From Eutrigla gurnardus (Eukaryota; Chordata; Actinopteri; Perciformes; Triglidae): a stretch of DNA of 64,000 bases. The stretch lies in assembly GCA_963514095.1 (NCBI GenBank), contig OY741280.1:11312447-11376446 (forward strand). Reading direction: 5' to 3'. The position numbers and the translations under genes were made by a program. The notes below the pieces were generated by a model. It was not told the origin of the DNA and made no database searches. It was given only the letters and a program-made list of their open reading frames with translations. This document shows, piece by piece, positions 11,339 to 23,432 of this stretch (its first letter is position 1; every line of letters begins with the position of its first letter).

Positions 11339-11778
11339 TGCGAATACCAATGTCATGGAGGTCACCTGCTTATCATCAGGGACCTTTTCCCTCTCAAACC
11401 AAGATTTGAAAAGCAAAATTGTTTCTTGTTACCTTTCAACACAATCTCCTCTGACTGAAGATTCACTGCCAAATCATGACCTCATGTACGCAGCATGTTC
11501 TGATTATATTGCTGAATATCTGCTGCAGGGTTTTCACATTAAGGACGGCCTTGTTTATTGGAAATGCCTGATGCAAAATCGCATATCCATGAGATACTCC
11601 CCTTTGTGTCCACTTACGGACGGTTTTGTGTTAAATCTCTGGATTAATTGCAGCCCGCAGCCGACCACAGACGGAGGAGTAATGGAAAAACTCATTACGA
11701 TAGGTCTTGACAGAAATACTTTCCAAGTCTTGGTGGTGGTGAGTAGATGCATGGAAAACTCATTGTGCCCCCGAATAT

Positions 11779-11780
<2 letters not shown>

Positions 11781-11817
<37 letters not shown>

Positions 11818-11823
11818 TCTCTC
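11781..11823. repeat. (CT)n microsatellite
   Basis: About 20 CT units with a single CC interruption near the end. Confidence 0.95.
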
Positions 11824-12769
11824 CTGCATCTTGTGCTTTCTTTTTCCCAATTACGTGACCAAGATGAGGTCATCTTTCCCATGCTAATCCCTGAAAAATG
11901 TTCACTAAGCATTGTCCACATTGTGCAAGTCGCAGCATTGAGCCAGATGTGTTCGCTATGTGATTGGTCTGGGTCAGAGAGGGGCTACTTCACAGATCCA
12001 GAGACAGGAACAGTCTCTCAGTCCTGCATCAGTTCCCTTTTAGACCCTGTCATTACATAAGGTACTCGGATGCAGACTCAACATACTTTAATATTTATCT
12101 GACATCTGGGAGAATCATTAGTCGCGGAAAGAAATTATACGTAGTTCAAAGTACAGAAATTGAGCAGTTGATCAAAAATACTGTGCGATACTATATAATA
12201 TTGTTTAGATGGTTTGTGCATAAACAAATTAATCTTAATTAAATGGAGGTATAACTTTAGTTTAAATATAGGGAGCTTTACTAACAACATACAAAGGATT
12301 TCCAACTCAATAAACGTTGATGTCGTCTGAGGAGTTTGCATGTGTAGACTTAAATCACATTGACTGTAGGGTTTATTGCATTTGTTAGCAGTAGTCTGAC
12401 ATCTAGTGGTGAATGTGAAAATTGCTTTCACAATGGGTCCAACCAGAGAAAATTGTGTTTGTCCATAGAAAAGAGAATTACTCTACCATTAATATAACTT
12501 GTAATGTCTGAGAGATGCTTGTTCACTTTATGTGGTTAGCCTTCCTGCTCACACAGGTTTTCTATAGTGGGACATTAATCCCCTAACCTGCTATGCTATC
12601 CCTATAAAAACACTTCTGGATCATTTGTCCTGTAGAAATATTTCGAAATATTTCAGTTCCAAAGAAGAAAGTTTACTTATTTTTGTACTTCAATAACAGT
12701 ATTTTTACAGTAGTTTTGCATATGTGTCTTTAGAGGGTACATTTGAATAATATCTCTTATCAAAGGGCA

Positions 12770-12900
12770 TTTGAGTACCAATTGGCTCCAGATGAAGGGA
12801 GATTAATGCCACCTGGGTCAAAGTGGCAGAAATTCCAAAAAGCCTTTCTGATTGGCCACAAAAAAGTGCTGGGGTATAAAAGGGCTTGGAAGACCATAAA
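12770..12900 (+). promoter_or_regulatory. Promoter-like block with CCAAT and TATA elements
   Basis: An ATTGG (inverted CCAAT) core lies at about 12850 and a strong TATA box, GGTATAAAAGGG, at about 12873-12884. Another ATTGG occurs near 12780. The gene downstream (abitram) starts 1.3 kb away and has its own start region, so this could instead be the U3/R part of a solo LTR. No LTR ends or target duplication could be fixed. Confidence 0.35.
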
Positions 12901-13191
12901 ACTGTTTAGTCTGTGGGTTTTCTGTCTTGATGAAATTGGAGGGAGGCTAGTGTTTTGTGTCCTGTTAGGTCTTTCCTCATTTCTGCTGAGAACTGTTAAT
13001 GATAAACCTAATGAAAAGGTTTAGCTTTCTCATTTTTGTGGCTGGTCTGGATAAAGTTTGCCTTTTTCTGGAAGAAATTGTATGAATCCTTAAGCCTGTA
13101 TGGTCCATTCTCCCCACTAACACCACTAATCCTCAAGTGCGGCTTGCTGTGACAATATTATAATAAAAGTGGAAAAGCTGTTTTATATTTG

Positions 13192-13390
13192 ACACTATTC
13201 AAATGTTAATTCACATTTGACAATGAAAATGCAATATCAACAATGTGACCTGATTTCCCATCTATGCAAGCATAATTTAAGTAAAACTGAAAATGCAACT
13301 TTCTAACAATTTGAAAATGTAAAAATCATTTGACATTCAATTTTCAAAGACTTAACATGCTGTACAGTGTACACACTATTCAAATGTTAA
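13192..13390. repeat. 18-bp direct repeats flanking an AT-rich segment
   Basis: ACACTATTCAAATGTTAA occurs at 13192-13209 and again at 13373-13390, in the same orientation. The intervening AT-rich DNA has several related TTTGAAAAT/CAAATG motifs. Confidence 0.8.
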
Positions 13391-14211
13391 AATTTGAAAA
13401 TTTAAACAATTACTATATTTACCCATTATTTAAGGTTTAGGGAATTTCCTTAAACCTTTTTGTTGTCAAAATTAAAATGCAATCTGTCAGCGTAACCCTG
13501 ATAATGTCCAGGTTACAACCTAGAGAGCAGACATTAGGTTATTACAGTAGAGCCGGTGAGGGCATTGTGTTTTACATCCCTGACAGAAAGTCCTGAAGGC
13601 TAATTTTTCCTTTGCATTTTGTGCTCAGGCATCACAGGCTAATACTAGTTGTGTCCGGGTGAGATTGTATTTTAATTTTAATTTTGACATAAAGAGCTTG
13701 ATGGCATGTAAATGCACATGCAATAGACTTGGGTCGCTGTTTCACTGTTTCGCTTATTGCATTCCAGTATTATCCACTGTACAATCTTTGAAACTAAAGT
13801 TAATGTAATTTTCATTTTTAAATTGTTTGAAAATATGATTCTCAAAAATACTCAGTGTGGAAAATGGAAAATCTGGTTACCTTGTTTATATTGCATGAAT
13901 ATTGTGAAATTAATCTTCTAATTAGAACAACTCTGGAACACGATGATGCTATTGTGGAGCTACGATTTAATCTTCAAGTTCCCATCATTTTAATAAAGTC
14001 TCCATATGTCAAATTCATATCTACGATACCCAAAGAAGCGAAAAGAATTCCCGGAACCTCTGTTGCCCTTAACACCGTCGGATTCAATCCACAGACGGAC
14101 CGCCTGGTGTCACACCATTTATTGTCCGCCAATTCAAAGTTGTGGTATACACTGCTGTAAATTAAAGCTACGTCTTTTGGCTGCAGCCTGTCTGCGTCGT
14201 GGAAACTTTTG

Positions 14212-14293
14212 ATGGAGTGTTTGGAGCAGAAAGACATAGAAGCGACGGCGCCTTCGGTTATCGACCGATATTACACGCGGTGGTTCAGAGCCG
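14212..14293 (+). CDS. abitram: abitram exon 1
   Basis: Encodes MECLEQKDIEATAPSVIDRY and then YTRWFRA. Donor G|GTAAGT after 14293, phase 1. Confidence 0.92.
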
Positions 14294-15410
14294 GTAAGTA
14301 TTATCTCACTGAAATGCGTCTCATGTCGTGTTAGCTGCCCGGTGGCTACGTCCGCTACCGTTAGTTGAACCTTAGCCCTCGGGGAGAGGGAGCATTACAC
14401 ATTTAGACTTTTATAACCCAGCACAATGCAAATAATTCCGGTTCGTTGAGTGTAATGTGGTCGTTTTTATTTAGATATGAAGGGGAAACCGTGTGAGGAC
14501 CACTGCATCCTGCAGCATTCAAACAGGTAAAAACAGTCACGTTATCGATGAGCGAACGGTGAAATCAACAACAGGTGGTCATGATTACACGACGATTTTT
14601 TTTACTGGTAATTAAGTACGCAGGAAATGAATGGATTTTTGAATGTGTTTGTTCTCTGCAGACTGTGTGTCATCACCTTAGCTGAGACTCACCCGATCCT
14701 TCAGGATGGACGAGCGGTCAAAAGCATCAATTACCAGATCAGTGATTGCTGCAGTCGGCTGAACAATAAAGTCTCTGGAAAATCCAAGCGGGTAAATTTA
14801 TAATAATTCATGAAGCTACAAATTCTCTTCTATGCACATTAATTTGTACTTGTATGGTTGTACCCTGCAATGCCTCTACATTTGTATTGTTTTCAAATTA
14901 TAGGGCGGTCAGTTCCTTACAGATTTTGCACCTCTGTGTAGGATAACATGCACAGATGACACAGAATACACAATCTACAGGTGAGATGATATCTTTTCTT
15001 CTCTGCATACATTCCACATGCCTCTATGTCACAATCAGTCACACAAATCTTATCTTTTTAGCTGCATCCGGGGGCGGCTTCTCGAGGTCAATGAGAATAT
15101 CTTAAAAACACCTACTCTCTTGCAGGAAAAGGTACATAGTTGCTAATAAAGTAATACCCTCTTGAATTAGATCAAGCTATTCAAAATCTTCATGACTGCA
15201 AGATGAGTTTCAGTTTGAAGTTTCAGCAAAACAAATGTTTTAACAGTGCTTTTGTCTGTCGAATCTGAACAGCCTTTCACCGATGGATACATCGCCGTCA
15301 TCTTGCCAAAGTTTGATGAGAGCAAGAGCATAACCGAGAACCTTCTGAGCCAAGAGGAGTTCGAGAAAGTTGTCTCCAAACGTACCGCTGCCCAATCTCA
15401 ACCCTCATGA
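14212..15410 (+). CDS. abitram: Abitram (actin-binding transcription modulator; FAM206A/Simiate), 6 joined exons
   Basis: Small conserved protein reported in mammals to bind actin and act in nuclear speckles and in neuronal filopodia; its biochemical activity is poorly defined. Join 14212-14293, 14475-14526, 14662-14791, 14904-14980, 15062-15131, 15273-15410 gives 182 aa; human is about 181. The reading matches human throughout: SVIDRYYTRW, CEDHCILQHSNR, CVITLAETHP, YQISDCCSRLNNKVSGK, GRLLEVNENIL, GYIAVILPKFDESKSITE. It folds as a lipoyl/biotin-like all-beta protein in family descriptions; no lysine-acceptor site is evident. All splice sites are GT-AG and phases match. The first ATG of the conserved frame was used. 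It is convergent with ctnnal1, as I recall for the human pair on 9q31. Confidence 0.97.
14475..14526 (+). CDS. abitram: abitram exon 2
   Basis: Acceptor TTTAG before 14475. Encodes DMKGKPCEDHCILQHSN, almost identical to human. Donor AG|GTAAAA, phase 2. Confidence 0.95.
14662..14791 (+). CDS. abitram: abitram exon 3
   Basis: Acceptor TCTCTGCAG. Encodes RLCVITLAETHPILQDGRAV through KSINYQISDCCSRLNNKVSG and KSKR. Donor CGG|GTAAAT, phase 0. Confidence 0.96.
14904..14980 (+). CDS. abitram: abitram exon 4
   Basis: Acceptor AATTATAG. Encodes GGQFLTDFAPLCRITCTDDT and EYTIY. Donor AG|GTGAGA, phase 2. Confidence 0.95.
15062..15131 (+). CDS. abitram: abitram exon 5
   Basis: Acceptor CTTTTTAG. Encodes SCIRGRLLEVNENILKTPTL and LQEK. 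Donor AAG|GTACAT, phase 0. Confidence 0.95.
15273..15410 (+). CDS. abitram: abitram exon 6 (terminal)
   Basis: Acceptor CTGAACAG. Encodes PFTDGYIAVILPKFDESKSI, then TENLLSQEEFEKVVSKRTAA, and ends QSQPS at TGA 15408-15410. Confidence 0.95.
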   Translation, partial: PFTDGYIAVILPKFDESKSITENLLSQEEFEKVVSKRTAAQSQPS

Positions 15411-15745
15411 CGGAGCGTACATGTTCTTGCCTTATTTTAAGTGGAAACTCTTCTGCCAAACCCAGCAGGTTGGGTTCAGACTGAGGACATTATCCTGGAA
15501 AGTGACGTTTGTCTCACTTCAAAGGGACTGTTGCAATCGGAGCACTGTGCCTCTACACTTAAACGACAGGGTTTCAGGCAGCACTCTGCTTTCAAATAAT
15601 CTTTATTTGTTTAGCTTTTTTCTTTTCTTTTTTTTAATTTGCATACTAAAGAAATGGAAAATAGCATTATAAATATTACAACCAACTAATCAGTTTGAAT
15701 TATTTTTCTAGAATGTCAATAAACGAATCCAACAGAGATTTAAGA
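15411..15745 (+). terminator. abitram: abitram 3' UTR and poly(A) signal
   Basis: About 330 bp of non-coding sequence ends with AATAAA at 15718-15723, the likely cleavage signal. It abuts the 3' end of ctnnal1 on the other strand. Confidence 0.65.
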
Positions 15746-17157
15746 AAAAATATTGTTTATTTTTTTATGCGTCACTTTTCACCTTTCATTGTCAAAATAA
15801 TAGATGGTCCAAAACTATATCTATGATTTCTTCACATCTGTAGCTCCACTACAATACCCAGCATCCTTAGCTGCTCTCTCACTTTACAAAGCATGTCTAA
15901 AGCTTAATGTATGTTATTCATCTCAGTCATTACCACACCTCTCACGAGTACCAAGTCATTACCTTAGAATTCAGACTATATATATATATATTTATGTTTA
16001 TATAACTTTGCTTCAAGTACCATATTATAGGTATCATATACCATTTACATATAGGCCTACAAGCAGCTTCACAATGATAGTCTTCATAACAAGTACACTT
16101 CAAGGCTCCATTTGACACAGGTGCTTGTTCAGAATTATGTTTCATTTTGTTAAAAAAAGTCTATAATTATACTCACAATATGACTTAATAACAGGACAGT
16201 ATGAAGTAAATTCCTGACATCCTCAAAATCATTTCAGCTTTAGACTTTTTGAAGAAACCAGGCCCAAATAAAAGACTCCAGTGATGCACACTGGAGGTGT
16301 AAGAGCTTTATATTTCACACTAGTAGTAAGCTGAACATCGTAGCGATTTCATGAAGACAATCATATTTGGCATTAAGTTGTGATTCTCACTAACATGGCT
16401 GACATTCCATGGCAAACTGTATGGAAAGTAGTCATTAATCATATGGTGTGGTTGACATACAAATACTTACTTATCCAAGTGAGATGAATAGAATGCCAGA
16501 GATCACCGACACAATGTACAACTATGTCTAATATTACAGAACTAGTGTTAACTTTACAAACCGAGAACACGTTGACCATAAGAGACTCAAACACAAGGTT
16601 TTGGTGATGATGGCGTCATGCATGGTGGCTTTTCAGACATTTAACTGTACCCCCCCCTCAATTTGGAAAACATGTGCAACACGTTTACAGGACACCACAA
16701 AGCAAATGGGTTTGTTACACAGGAGGCACATAGTGAAGACAGATGTATGGCTGAGCATTGAGGAGTACCCTCCTGCTTTCTGATCAGTTTATCAACTCAA
16801 TATCTTTTTTTAGGAAGTTCGCTGCAAATGGCGAAGTCATAGTGTTGGTTGATTGTCTCCATCTTGTGGACTGGGGTGGAACTGGTGCTTCAGGTAACCG
16901 CTACCCTGGTTAAAACCGCCTCTGGGCACAGCGAGCTTGGATCTGCGTCTTCCTCTCTGTAAAGCTTCCACCATCCACACAGCAGACACAAACTCTGACG
17001 GACCCGAGGGAAGCATCTTCACCACGGACGCTGCTGTAGCCCACTCTCTGGTGGGTGCATGGGGATGAGGGGGAGTGAAGTATTTCCGGGATTAAAATGT
17101 TCTCCTAGACAGCAATGTTGGGAGAATAGTGGACAAAGGAGGTGACTGTTTCCTGGA
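15735..17157 (-). terminator. ctnnal1: ctnnal1 3' UTR and poly(A) signal
   Basis: No coding sequence lies between the ctnnal1 stop and abitram. On the minus strand AATAAA occurs at 15762-15757. Cleavage shortly after it would give a 3' UTR of about 1.4 kb that ends at, or overlaps, the abitram 3' end. Confidence 0.6.
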
Positions 17158-17334
17158 TTATTTGCTCTCCAGGAGGTTAAGACCAGCAATGTGCTGCTCC
17201 AAGGATTTGACACCGAAGCCGTTGTTGTTCTTCTTGCCGTTGAGAGCTCCCTCCTCTTTGACAGGTGTGGACGCATCCTGCCTCTCTTTCCAGTCTTGCG
17301 GGGAACTCGCACTGCTGCTCCTCTCGGACTTGTA
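17158..17334 (-). CDS. ctnnal1: ctnnal1 exon 19 (C-terminus)
   Basis: Residues 701-758 begin YKSERSSSASSPQDWKERQD and end GLNLLESK at TAA 17160-17158. The region is low-complexity and charged, with a KKNNN run. It differs in length and sequence from the short human end, so it is either a fish-specific tail or an alternative last exon. Acceptor TTTGCAG. Confidence 0.82.
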   Translation of the reverse strand, partial: YKSERSSSASSPQDWKERQDASTPVKEEGALNGKKNNNGFGVKSLEQHIAGLNLLESK

Positions 17335-18176
17335 CTGCAAACAGACACAGCATGGAGAGGGAATGGAAAAAAATGATAAAAATGAGATCACCATCTTGTC
17401 TTCTATTCTATTGTGTGTAAGTAAAAATAATTTCCATGTACAAGTACCAGTAATTCAGTCATGAGTGTTGTTTAATCACCTTTCTGGTGAGCTTATTGCA
17501 GAAGGGGAGGAGGGAGAGAACCACAGTCAAGACACTTCTGGTTGTCTGAATGGACGAGTCCACCTAGAGGCAAAGAAATACAACCGAGAGAGCGTCTTGA
17601 AGAGGTCTAGCATGGATACACATTGTATACAAAGAACGCATTAACACGTCCACCCAGCGTATAACTCCCCCCCGATAAATGACAACGCCAACATCCAGAT
17701 AGAGAGACGGCGAGATGGGAGCCAATTCATGTCAAAGAGATGCTCGTTAATCAGCGGGGGACGCGCTCTTCTTAGTCCCGTCCTTTTGATTACAACCTTC
17801 GCCTTCATTACAAGGTGACCTAAGGCGGATCCTCCCTGCCCGACGTCCTCATTAATTCCTCACAGACATTCATTAATCTAGCGCCCTGTGTCCGGCGATG
17901 GCGTTACTGGTGTTCATCGCTAAGATATCACGTAGCCGGTAATGAAGCAGCGCAGTCAGTCGTGCTCTGTTGTGTGTTCATTGAGCATCCATTGATGCCT
18001 GTCTGTAGCTGAGGATGTGATTGTAATGCCTTTTGAAGCTAATTATCGCCTTAAGAAAAGAAAGAAAAAATTCAGTAATTCTGCTCTGCACTCTGTGTGA
18101 TGTTACTAATTTGATGTCCACTAAACAAAACAGACTCCGGGCACAGACCTGTCATTGTTTGAATTGTTTTTTTAGG

Positions 18177-18231
<55 letters not shown>

Positions 18232-19300
18232 AGAGACACACAAGCGTAGTATTAGTACCTTCTGGAAGGTGGCAGTCTTGCCCTGTACAGGAGTCTTGGC
18301 TCCCATCTGCAGCTGTTGGCACAATGCCACCAGTTTCTCCAGCTCTGTCACCACCACAGACTTCTCCTCATCAACTAGCTGGAACAGAAAGAGAGGGAGA
18401 GAGGTGTCTGTCAGGACAGATGGTTTGATGACGGCATATCCAGGGAGACTGGGCTAATAGGTACAGACATTGATAGACTGAACTGGATCTACGGTGAACT
18501 TGTTCAAAAACAAAATCATGCATCACGAAAAAAGCCAACGTGGAAATAAATAAAAAGGAAGGTGTAATAAAAACACCTAGTTTAGCTTGACACAGCCAGG
18601 TCATGATCTACTGCTTAAACTCTGTTATCCAGCTGGGTTAATCCCTCCATCTCAGTCATGGGGGGGGGTCAATCAATCTATTTCAGTTCCACACCACCAG
18701 CGACCTACAAACACAAGCTCTTTCATGCAGCGCAGCGCTACTCATGACTGACAAAGGTACACAAACCCTTCTTTAACCTCAATCACAAAAGGCTCAAGCT
18801 TATATGCATAAATAGCCTCATAATTTGAACGGGGGCCACGCAGGTGTGCTACAAGTGTGTTTGGTGGCGGGCGGAGGGCGAGAGAGATAGACTCCATTAG
18901 CGTCCGTTTGTTTGATGTAATTAATCAGAAAGCGTGAGGCAAGTTGAAGAGCCGGGCCTCCTGATTATGAATTAGTCCTGGGCAGTCACAGTCAACTCCC
19001 CCCTTCTTCATCTGCCCCACACACACGCACACACACACACACACACGCACACACTCACAGACGCTGTGGTGACAAATGGAGGTCGTTAACGGCTGTCAAA
19101 AAGAGCCATTTAATTACACTTGGAGGACCTGTGGAAGAAGCTGGTGGAGGGCAAGAGGAAGGAAGGCTTTGTTTGCTTGTTGGATCTCAACTCGGAGAAG
19201 AGAGAGGATTGTGAAAGTGTGTGACAGCCTCAATTTCCTGCTCTCGCCGTGTGATTTATAAGGTGGACCCGGCACCGGGGCATGCCAGAATGGGTGATAC

Positions 19301-19335
<35 letters not shown>

Positions 19336-19623
19336 AGAAGCATTAACAATAAGAACAAAACAAAAAAAAATCTTATTTTCTGTTATTTACTTGTATACTT
19401 ATTTCTACAGCTTCATATCACTACAGTGTACAAAAATGTGTTTTTTTATTTTTTTTATTTTCTACTGCATTCGTTTTATTGCTACGTATTCAAGATGTCT
19501 TCTTTCTTTTATAAAACATGCACTACGTTTCTTTTTATAGAGTGCTTAATGCGCAAAAATATTTGGAAATGGTTTTACGTGAGCTCATTGTGATTTGGTG
19601 GCCAGCCTTAAACTGTGTGTGTG

Positions 19624-19688
<65 letters not shown>

Positions 19689-22600
19689 ATTGGTATATAC
19701 CTGAGTGGAAAGAGTGCGGAGAGATGAGCACAGCTGGAGCCCCTCTTCAGAGAGAACCTTAAGAATGAGTCAGAAAAAAAGACATACATTTTAAAAAAGC
19801 CATACACAAATACAATAAAAACCTATTTTTAATATATATTTTGTAATTCTTTTGACTTCCACCAGGAACCCGTTCAAAAGAAACTAAAGCAGTGGGTAAA
19901 TATTATTAGATTGAATTTTTTTTTATCTTTTCTTATCAGCATGCCTCCTTCCCTTCTCCTTCCTCTCTCATTCCTCTTCCTCTCTTATCTCCACTTGCTT
20001 GCCCCGAATGAAATAAATCCTGGCTGACATTTTGGGACCCGATTCTACAAATCACTGCACATTATTGGCAAAGATCCGAATTCAATAGATCCACTCCTCC
20101 ATGCAGCCTTGTTTGCTGTCACCTCATGTGTCCGCCGTGGCCGGGGACACACGGCACTATATTTCTGTCCTACCGGTCATGCCCTATCAGATGCGAGAGG
20201 GAAGTGAATGAGTGGATGCTGGCATTTACTAATCTATTGATCTGCCGGCCCACAGTGTGCCTTCGGTTTAATGAAATAACAGATGCATTCATTTGCAACT
20301 TCGATAAAAGGAAGAAAACAGAACACAAGGTGGAGAGAAGGGGAGATTAGCGGATATGGACGTACATACCTCAGCTTGATGAAAAAGATCTAGTGTTGTT
20401 TTCAGCAGCCCCTCCCCTCTGGGGAATCAATATGGGAAACAGGGAAGGAAACAGGGATGAGAGAGATGGATGAGGACAAAATACGTCCACGGCAACCAAC
20501 GGAAAGCAACAATTTTATCATCAGAATAAGTCACAGTCATGTCAACGTTGCCTCTTAACTGAATATCGATAGCCGGGAGCTCCAGCATCTCATTAGCCTC
20601 TAAAGAGATTCATGTGGACGCTAACGAGGCTTTACGCTATTGAGCTCCCAAATGCACATGGCGGTTCAATCACCTGGTGAACAGGTGCATGTTGTATGCC
20701 ATGCTGGCGAGGCTCTGGCTCTGTCTGACGATGTCGTGCTCCTGCTCCTCCCACTTCTCCACCTCCGTGTCCACGTCCGACGACAGCAGACGGAGCTCCA
20801 GGCCCAGCTTGGCCATGCTCGTCTGCTCCTGCACTCACACAACAAGACGCACGATGTGATTCCACACCGGTAAACATGATGGATGTCGCCGTAGAAATGC
20901 ATATTAGCAAACAGATTTATTTCCATTTGTTCACACCATAATGCGTTCTAAAATCAGCATAATCCTGCCTCCTGTGGTGGTGCGGCGTCTGAAAAACCGA
21001 CGACCCAGCAGAAAAAAACGGCATTCTATTAGCATGCAAACACCATCAATTCTTCAAGCGAGTGACGTGGAGTTCTCCGGGAGATGAATATACTGCTGTC
21101 ACAACGGGATAGGAGACGTGTGGTGATGTATTGTGCTGAAAGCCGGAGGAGAACAGTGTACGCTACCTCTGCATCCAACTTGACAGCCTTGGCAGTCTTC
21201 AAGTTAGCCGAGTGTTTCTGTGGGGAAAAGAGAGCGTTATCAATCAGAGGATTACTACGATTAGATCAGTGGAATATTGATGAGGACGGAAGGTGTGATA
21301 CTCACCCCGGGTCTAGGAAGTGACAAATAAGATCTTTTGTCTCCTAGGGGAAGAAAGTTTTAGTGATCAACCCCGAACACGACGTAACAAAGAAAAACAA
21401 AAACTAGAATTAGTGCCTTGGGTCGCATTGCAGTTTACTTGCATGTCTCATCATTTCTAATCCAATTAGACATCTTATGTGAAATGATCATAATTTGCAT
21501 AATGAATTCCAGAGTTATGGCCAGTAACGTGCTCTGTTAGGTCACATTGACCGCTGAAATACAATCACTTCATGCTCGAGTGCAAGTGGACGTTTGTGTC
21601 AAATTTAAAGACATTTCCTCAAAGATCTCATTTTCACTGGAATAGAACTCAAATAATGTTATTTTTCTGTGATTGACTGATATGGATAAAGACAAGGGTC
21701 ACAATTATGGTGTTCAGTAATTATGGCGCTGAAATCATATCGCTTTTTATCACCGTCCACCTTTAACACATTTCTATCTTTCGTCATAAACACAATCAGC
21801 ATTGGTTCATTTCTATTGACTCACTGGGATGATTCACTCTACTGTCATGTTCACTAGAAGCAAATCTCTCCCATATAACACTTAACCGCGGCATTTAGTG
21901 CCACAATATTTACTACGTTTTATGTGAGGGCAACCGTGTTTTGGAAATATGCCAAAACATCTTTTCCCTGTCTGAGATTTCTCAGGCTTAACGGTGTGTG
22001 AAAGCTCGCGTCTCCATACAAACATAGATCTGTGTGTAGGTGCAGATATACACACAGTCACACAGGATACAAATGATTGATTTGTCTGAAGGGCCGTCTA
22101 TGATTTAGACACTTCAGGCAAAAGTGAATAGAGAAAGAAAGTACACAGGAGCAATGAATGCAAGGCTGTTTAATGACATTGACCGCTGATCCTTTTACAC
22201 AATGCTTTCCCACAGTCTGCGATGATACATTTTTAAAGGTAATGCGCTGGCTTTGCTTTGAAACGAAGCGTTCACTAAGGTTTTTTTTTTACCAGAGAAG
22301 TTCATCCTTTAAGGCTAAAAAAAGCCATTGGCAGCACATTTTATCTGCTTCTCGCTCTTCTTGAAAGACTCATGTACGAGCTGCCGAACCCCCAAATGCA
22401 CACGAGCATCCGTTAATAACCGAACAAAAACGCACCTCGCCTGCCTTCAAAGACGTCGTTGATCTCTCTCAGCAGCAGGGCCATGTCACAGAGCTGCGAC
22501 TCCCAGGCCTCGCAGAACACCTCCAGGTTCTCCTTGGCGATCTTACTGGACGGGTGGAGGGCCAGCGTCTGGGCTGCCGAGATGATCTGAGGAAATTTAT

Positions 22601-23349
22601 ATTTAAATAAAAATCGGTCGGTAACCAGGGAGAGAAGAACTATGGAAATCCAGTAAAAGACAGAAATAAAGTGTCTTGTTCTTGTCCAGGAGGGGGAAAC
22701 TCACTGTGGGGATTTTTGAATTCATCCACTGCTGCTATTGATCTAAAATAAACCCAAGGTTTTCCTGCCATTGAAATTCAATGCACAAGACTAGAAGTTG
22801 CTGTCCCTTTCAAACTGTTCTGTTCAAACACCAGACAATAACTAAACCAAGCCATCAATATGTCTAATATTACAATCTTTGTAAATCTGTTTTCTTGATG
22901 GGTAGCATTCTCCCATCTCAGTTGTATTGGAATACAGGAATCTGATTTAATCAACACGGCAAGACAGTAAAACACAGACTTCTCTCTCTCTTCACTCTCC
23001 ATTCTACTGCTGCTCGTAACACTGAAACACTCACAACAGATACATTTTTTTTAAAAAGCACATAATTACTTTCGTAGTTTCTCATACAGATGAATCACAA
23101 ACTCATAATTAGAGTAAACCAAAAAACAACAACCAAGATTATAACTTGTTTATGTTTATCTGGTCATAAGAATTAGGTTTTGAAGGCTTCGTCATCAATG
23201 TTCTTTACATAGTAAAAGGATTAAGGTCGGCACATTTCTAACGCATGATTCATTTTATCTCAAGCTTGCAATATGTTTGACGATTTATATCTGCTATTAC
23301 TAATAAAACTTTTAAAAACCACACACAAGCATGTGCGCATGTGTGGGAG

Positions 23350-23432
<83 letters not shown>

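Larger units (their letters stand above)
5221..14211. other. Intergenic region between sla and abitram
   Basis: About 9 kb with no exon I can support. The open frames here are short, lack family resemblance, or are products of microsatellites. It contains repeat-like DNA near 5310-5600 and 6394-6640, microsatellites, and a promoter-like block near 12770-12900, each listed separately. Otherwise I see only ordinary AT-rich sequence. Confidence 0.7.
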
